Shown here: one piece after another, positions 7,324 through 11,232 of the stretch
Numbering within the stretch: position 1 is the stretch's first letter
Layout: every line of letters begins with the position of its first letter
Source: Rhizopus sp. PT2906
Taxonomy: Eukaryota > Mucoromycota > Mucoromycetes > Mucorales > Rhizopodaceae
DNA: 11,232 bases
Assembly (NCBI GenBank): GCA_025529335.1
Contig: JAMYHX010000816.1
Span: 1-11,232 of the forward strand
Direction of reading: 5' to 3'
Made by a program: the position numbers and the translations under genes
Notes under the pieces: model-generated
What the model was told of the DNA's origin: nothing
The model's input: the letters and a program-made list of their open reading frames with translations, nothing else
The model's database searches: none

Positions 7324-9550
7324 ATGGGAAATTCCTGTAGTAGCTGTTGTTCAAGCTGTTTTGGAAGTAAGTCAGTCAACATACAATATTGACAACCTGT
7401 TCTCATTTAAAACTATTAGAGAAAAATAAAAATGGTCTATATGAGCCCCTCTTACAAGAGAATGAACGAGAAGCAATTGCTGAACTATTACAATATCTTG
7501 AAAGTAAGCCACTTTATGAAAATAGGCAAACTAAGCATATAACAACTTTATTAGATCGAAGCGATACCAACTTCTTTGAAGGAAAACCTTTACAGGCCCT
7601 TTCTATATTAGCATACTCAGATAATGTCGACTTACAGAGATCAGCTGCACTTGCATTTGCTGAAATTACAGAAAAGGATGTCCGCCAAGTAGATCGTGAT
7701 ACTTTGAATCCTATCTTATTCTTATTACAGTCCCACGACGTTGAAGTACAAAGAGCGGCAAGTGCTGCACTCGGTAACCTTGCTGTTAATAGTAAGTGTT
7801 GGAGAAATATTCAAAAAGTGTCAATGCTGAAATTAAAAGGGGTTTTAAAGCTGAAAATAAACTTTTGATCGTCAAGCTTGGAGGTCTTGAGCAACTTATC
7901 CGCCAGATGGGATCACCTAACGTTGAGGTTCAGTGCAATGCTGTTGGCTGTATAACAAATCTTGCTACTCATGGTAATGTATATATATATATATATATAT
8001 ATAGCTTATGAATAATATAGAGCAAATCTAATAGAGCTTTTGTAGATGAAAACAAGACAAAGATTGCTAAATCTGATGCACTCAGGCTTCTAGTGGACTT
8101 GGCAAAGTCAAAGGACCAAAGAGTACAAAGGAATGCTACAGGGGCTTTATTAAATATGACACATACACGTAAAATATGCCTTTTGTTTATCTTTTTGTTT
8201 CAATAACTCATTTACCATTTAGAGGAAAACCGTCAACAGCTGGTCAACGCAGGCGCGATTCCTGTTCTCATTAGTTTGCTCAGCTCACCCGATGCTGATG
8301 TTCAGTATTATTGTACTACAGCACTTTCTAATATCGCAGTTGATGGTAACCTTTAAACGGAGAAGAAAGCAAGGGGATGCTAACATTTCTTCTTTTTTTC
8401 TTTTCAGCCAGTAACCGCAAAAAGCTGGCACAAACAGATTCTCGGCTAGTTCAATATTTGATTGCATTGATGGATACAAAGAGCTTAAAAGTTCAGTGCC
8501 AAGCTGCACTTGCGCTTAGAAATCTTGCATCTGATGGTAACAACTAAAACGCGATTGTAATCTGCTGATGCTAACTCTCTGTCTCTCTTTTCACTTAGAA
8601 AAATACCAGCTGGAAATTGTACGATGCAAAGGTCTTCCGCCTCTCTTGCGTCTTTTGAAATCCTCATTTTTACCACTCATCTTATCCTCTGTTGCCTGTA
8701 TTCGTAATATATCCATACACCCTGCTAATGAATCACCCATTATTGATGGAGGATTTGTCAACCCATTGATTGAGCTGCTAGCCTATGATGATAACGAGGA
8801 AATTCAGTGTCATGCTATATCAACCCTTCGCAATCTTGCAGCTAGTTCAGAAAGAAACAAGCGTGCTATTGTCGAGGCAGGTGCTGTCGAGCGCATCAAG
8901 ACGTTGATCAACAAGGTTCCTTTGAGTGTCCAAACAGAAATGACAGCCGCCATTGCTGTCTTGGCTTTGAGCGACGAGCTGAAGCAGAGATTGTTGAGTA
9001 TGGGAGTGTTGGATGTCTTGGTTGAACTAACTTCACATCCCAACTTGGAAGTAGAAGGAAATTCTGCTGCAGCTATTGGAAACCTTAGTTCAAAGGGTAA
9101 GAAAATAAGAAATATGACAAGTCACTTATGCATGCAGTAGTCCCTGATTATATGCCCTTTGTTAAGAATTGGAAAACACCTTCGGGCGGCCTTGAAAGGT
9201 TCTTGATCCGATTCCTTTCAGAAGACCAAGACATTGCCTTCCAACATATTGGTGTTTGGACTATCGAACAGTTCTTGGATGGTGGAGGTAATTATAGGTT
9301 GCAATGAAACGAACCACATGACTTATCATTCTGTGTTATAGATGAAAGACTCATCAGTTTGATTGGTGATTCACACCCCATATTGGAATCAGTACAGAGA
9401 ATAGTGAATAAAGCACAGACATCAAAAGCCGGACAAAATGACAATGTTGAAGATATGGATGGAGATATTAACGCAATAGCCAAACGTGTACTTTATACTT
9501 TGCAGCAGGTTTCCTCAAAAGAATTCTCCAAGAAGACCAATTCAAAGTAG
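7324..9550 (+). CDS. VAC8: Vacuolar protein 8 (armadillo-repeat, N-myristoylated), nine exons
   Basis: Vac8 is a peripheral vacuole-membrane scaffold; in yeast it acts in vacuole inheritance (with Vac17), nucleus-vacuole junctions (with Nvj1), the Cvt pathway/autophagy (with Atg13) and homotypic vacuole fusion. Exons: 7324-7366, 7420-7791, 7851-7973, 8046-8168, 8223-8345, 8408-8536, 8599-9096, 9141-9287, 9342-9550. The product is 588 residues; yeast Vac8 is 578. Exon 1 encodes MGNSCSSCCSSCFG: Gly2 for myristoylation and Cys5, 8, 9 and 12 for palmitoylation. Armadillo repeats fill residues of about 60 to 520, with hallmark blocks VQRAASAALGNLAVN, VEVQCNAVGCITNLATH, VQRNATGALLNMTHT, VQYYCTTALSNIAVD, VQCQAALALRNLASD and IQCHAISTLRNLAASS. 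All eight introns (44-72 bp) are phase 1 and every junction keeps frame. The start is fixed by the MGNSC motif. The gene appears intact. Confidence 0.97.
7980..8003. repeat. (TA)12 microsatellite inside VAC8 intron 3
   Basis: Twelve uninterrupted TA units begin six bases into the 72-bp intron 7974-8045 (donor GTAATG). This is the longest VAC8 intron; the extra length is about that of the repeat. Confidence 0.9.
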
Positions 9551-10587
9551 ATCTCCTTATTCCCCGATACTCTCCTTATTTTCTCTACCTTTTTTTTTTC
9601 TTATTTTACCCCCAAAAATGTCATTCATTCACTTTTATCACCCTATTATTAACATGATATTCTTTTCATCCCGCTTTTGTAATACTAAAGCTTTTTAGGC
9701 TAAAATTAGACTTTTTTTGGAGATAATGTGAGAGTGAAGGTGATTTCTTCATGGATCAAGATACCATTGTTGTTAAAGCTTGATTTTACAAGTATTACAC
9801 TTTATAAGACGTGAGCTTGGTTATTATCAATCTTGTCTTTATTATTTGAACTTGTATTACATGTAATGATATATAAAGTAAATGAGATAAATGAATGTTT
9901 ATTATGTACATTTCACTATTTAGGCATCTGTTTTGAACACGGTTGATTACATGATGTGAATACTATTATGAATAATGCGAGAATACACAAAGTACCTGAA
10001 ACTTTCAGTGTGATTCATGGTAAAGTGTATACTAAACATATTTTTACCACCTTGCTCACCTTTTTTTTTTTGAACACAATTGAAGAACACCAAGTCTAAA
10101 ATGTCGAATTTTTATATATAAAAAGCCGTATTACCATTCAATCATTCTGACTTTGGCATTGTTTTTGACACTTGAGTTAATTAAATGCCTATTCGAATTA
10201 TTGTTGATAACTGTAGAATGATACAAAATAACAATTACATATGAGCTTTGATATTTATACTAGTTAAGGTATGCAAGCAAATATAATTGATATATGACAG
10301 TAAATACTAATAAAAACTGACAAATATCCTAAAGATCTTTCAAACGAAAGTTTGCAATAAACAAGAGAGGTATATGAAGATTGTTATTCATTTCAAGAAA
10401 CTAATGTGATCATATATGTAATTTAAGATACGAGACTATTAAAGCAATAATAAATAAGCAAAAACAAAACCTATTTGTATTCTTTACGCGTGTTTGCTTT
10501 TCAGTGAATGCTTAAACATAAAACATGATAGCTTGTAAACAAAATAACAAACGTAATATTAATACCATACTTATTTGTTTTAGCTTT
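9551..10587. other. VAC8 3' region and gene-poor AT-rich DNA
   Basis: T-rich sequence follows the VAC8 stop (T10 at about 9591-9600), which may hold the 3' end, but no clean AATAAA lies close. A TATATATAAAA at 10114-10124 precedes an ATG at 10185 that opens only 19 codons, too little to call a gene. A small CAAAC-GAAA-GTTTG hairpin sits at 10341-10354 and an ACGCGT (MluI-box-like) at 10486-10491. I see no protein-like frame or foldable tRNA. Confidence 0.5.
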
Positions 10588-10596
10588 ATGGCCTTG

Positions 10597-10660
10597 GTAA
10601 GTTTAAGGATATCAAAAGAAAAGAATAACATTCTGCTTTTTTTTATTTCTTTGTTTACAG
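10597..10660 (+). other. Orphan intron-like segment
   Basis: GTAAGT at 10597 and TTTACAG ending at 10660 bound 64 bp with a pyrimidine-rich 3' half, the size and form of introns in this window. Upstream is ATGGCCTTG (10588-10596); joining it to 10661 gives a 14-codon frame ending at TAA 10694-10696. No protein family is involved, so it may be part of a non-coding transcript or a coincidence. Confidence 0.25.
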
Positions 10661-10819
10661 CGAATAAACCTCTTTGTTTTATATGATAAACAATAAATGA
10701 TAAATGATATATCATAAAAAGGGTTAGGTTTCGTTAAAGGCTTGAGTGTAAACTAAGTTATATATGAGTTTCTGTCCCGTAACCACCAGATCTTAATAGA
10801 TCAAAAGAAATAACTTGTG

Positions 10820-10995
10820 TTATATAAGAGTAAAAGTGTAAAAATAAAAGTGAATCCTACTGATACAAGGGCTCAAGTTAAGCGTATCTGTAGATAAGAG
10901 TGATAAAAGTAAAGTAAAAGTATAAAAGAGTAATAAAAGGCACTTTAAAATACCAAATGTATTAGAAAGTAAAGAATTCAAATAAAAGAATATGA
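10820..10995. repeat. Purine-rich low-complexity tract
   Basis: Degenerate units of the type AAAAGT, TAAAAG and AGTAAA recur across about 170 bp (for example AAAGTAAAGTAAAAG near 10907-10921). On the minus strand this reads as a T/CT-rich tract like the leaders of the genes here, but no minus-strand gene is visible next to it. Confidence 0.5.
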
Positions 10996-11085
10996 AGATG
11001 AGTGAGTTATACTGAGAACCGACTAACTGATTTATTTAGAGAAATTGAACGTATTTATATATAAAAATATTAAGTTTGGTTTGTT

Positions 11086-11112
11086 TGAACTTCATGAGGA
11101 TCATGAAGTTCA
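11086..11112. repeat. Perfect 12-bp inverted repeat (hairpin, 3-nt loop)
   Basis: TGAACTTCATGA at 11086-11097 is the exact reverse complement of TCATGAAGTTCA at 11101-11112, separated by GGA. Function unknown; it could fold in RNA or act as a dyad binding site. Confidence 0.85.
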
Positions 11113-11232
11113 TCAGTTTCAACTCCGCTTTCGTTACAATGCAATTTTTCTACCATTGTAGAGTGAAGTGATGTTGTTAAGAGAGCTTTTCTTGAGATTT
11201 ATAAGTTTGGGTGCTTGAAGTGACCACCAGAT

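Noticed and set aside
8285..9043. Minus-strand frames opposite VAC8
   Set aside because: Shadows of VAC8 exons; no protein-like features.
9292..9698. Minus-strand frame at 9292-9483 and + strand frame at 9486-9698
   Set aside because: The first is antisense to VAC8 exon 9; the second is an out-of-frame run from the VAC8 tail into T-rich 3' sequence.
10185..10244. 19-codon frame after a TATATATAAAA at 10114
   Set aside because: Too short, with no supporting domain, splice signal or conservation evidence.
10512..10715. Minus-strand 67-residue frame
   Set aside because: AT-driven hydrophobic/Lys composition with no motif or promoter.

Overview
The window looks like nuclear DNA of a filamentous fungus, most probably an early-diverging one (Mucoromycota, Mucorales-like). 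It is AT-rich and has long A and T tracts. Introns are tiny (mostly 43-72 bp) with GTAAG/GTAA donors and TAG/CAG acceptors. Leaders are CT-rich with TATA-like boxes. The recognisable proteins belong to fungal families. The phylum call is inferred from style, not from a marker gene.

Layout, all on the + strand: (1) 96-160, the last exon of a gene that begins before the window, spliced onto it directly after a run of 46 A. (2) 462-842 and 1383-1868, two stretches where one frame reads like protein but is broken by several stops; both look like decayed genes, and the second still has a promoter-like TATA box and CT-rich leader. (3) 2411-3942, a five-exon gene for a UBE3D/Ipa1-type HECT_2 protein. 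(4) 4070-4900, an intronless F-box/leucine-rich-repeat protein starting 127 bp downstream. (5) 5286-6872, a five-exon YTP1-family multi-pass membrane protein. (6) 7324-9550, a complete nine-exon VAC8 gene (588 residues, myristoylation and palmitoylation signature, armadillo repeats). (7) 9551-11232, 1.7 kb with no gene I can support, holding a perfect 12-bp hairpin, an orphan intron-like segment and a purine-rich low-complexity tract.

The genes do not form an obvious pathway. UBE3D/Ipa1 and the F-box protein both relate to ubiquitin chemistry, but adjacency is the only link. VAC8 and YTP1 are both membrane-associated. I found no clear undescribed system. The most striking structure is in VAC8: all eight introns are phase 1, and four consecutive exons of 123, 123, 123 and 129 nt each encode one armadillo repeat, with junctions at the same position of the repeat. 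Splice models were made by eye from reading-frame continuity and family resemblance, not from transcripts.
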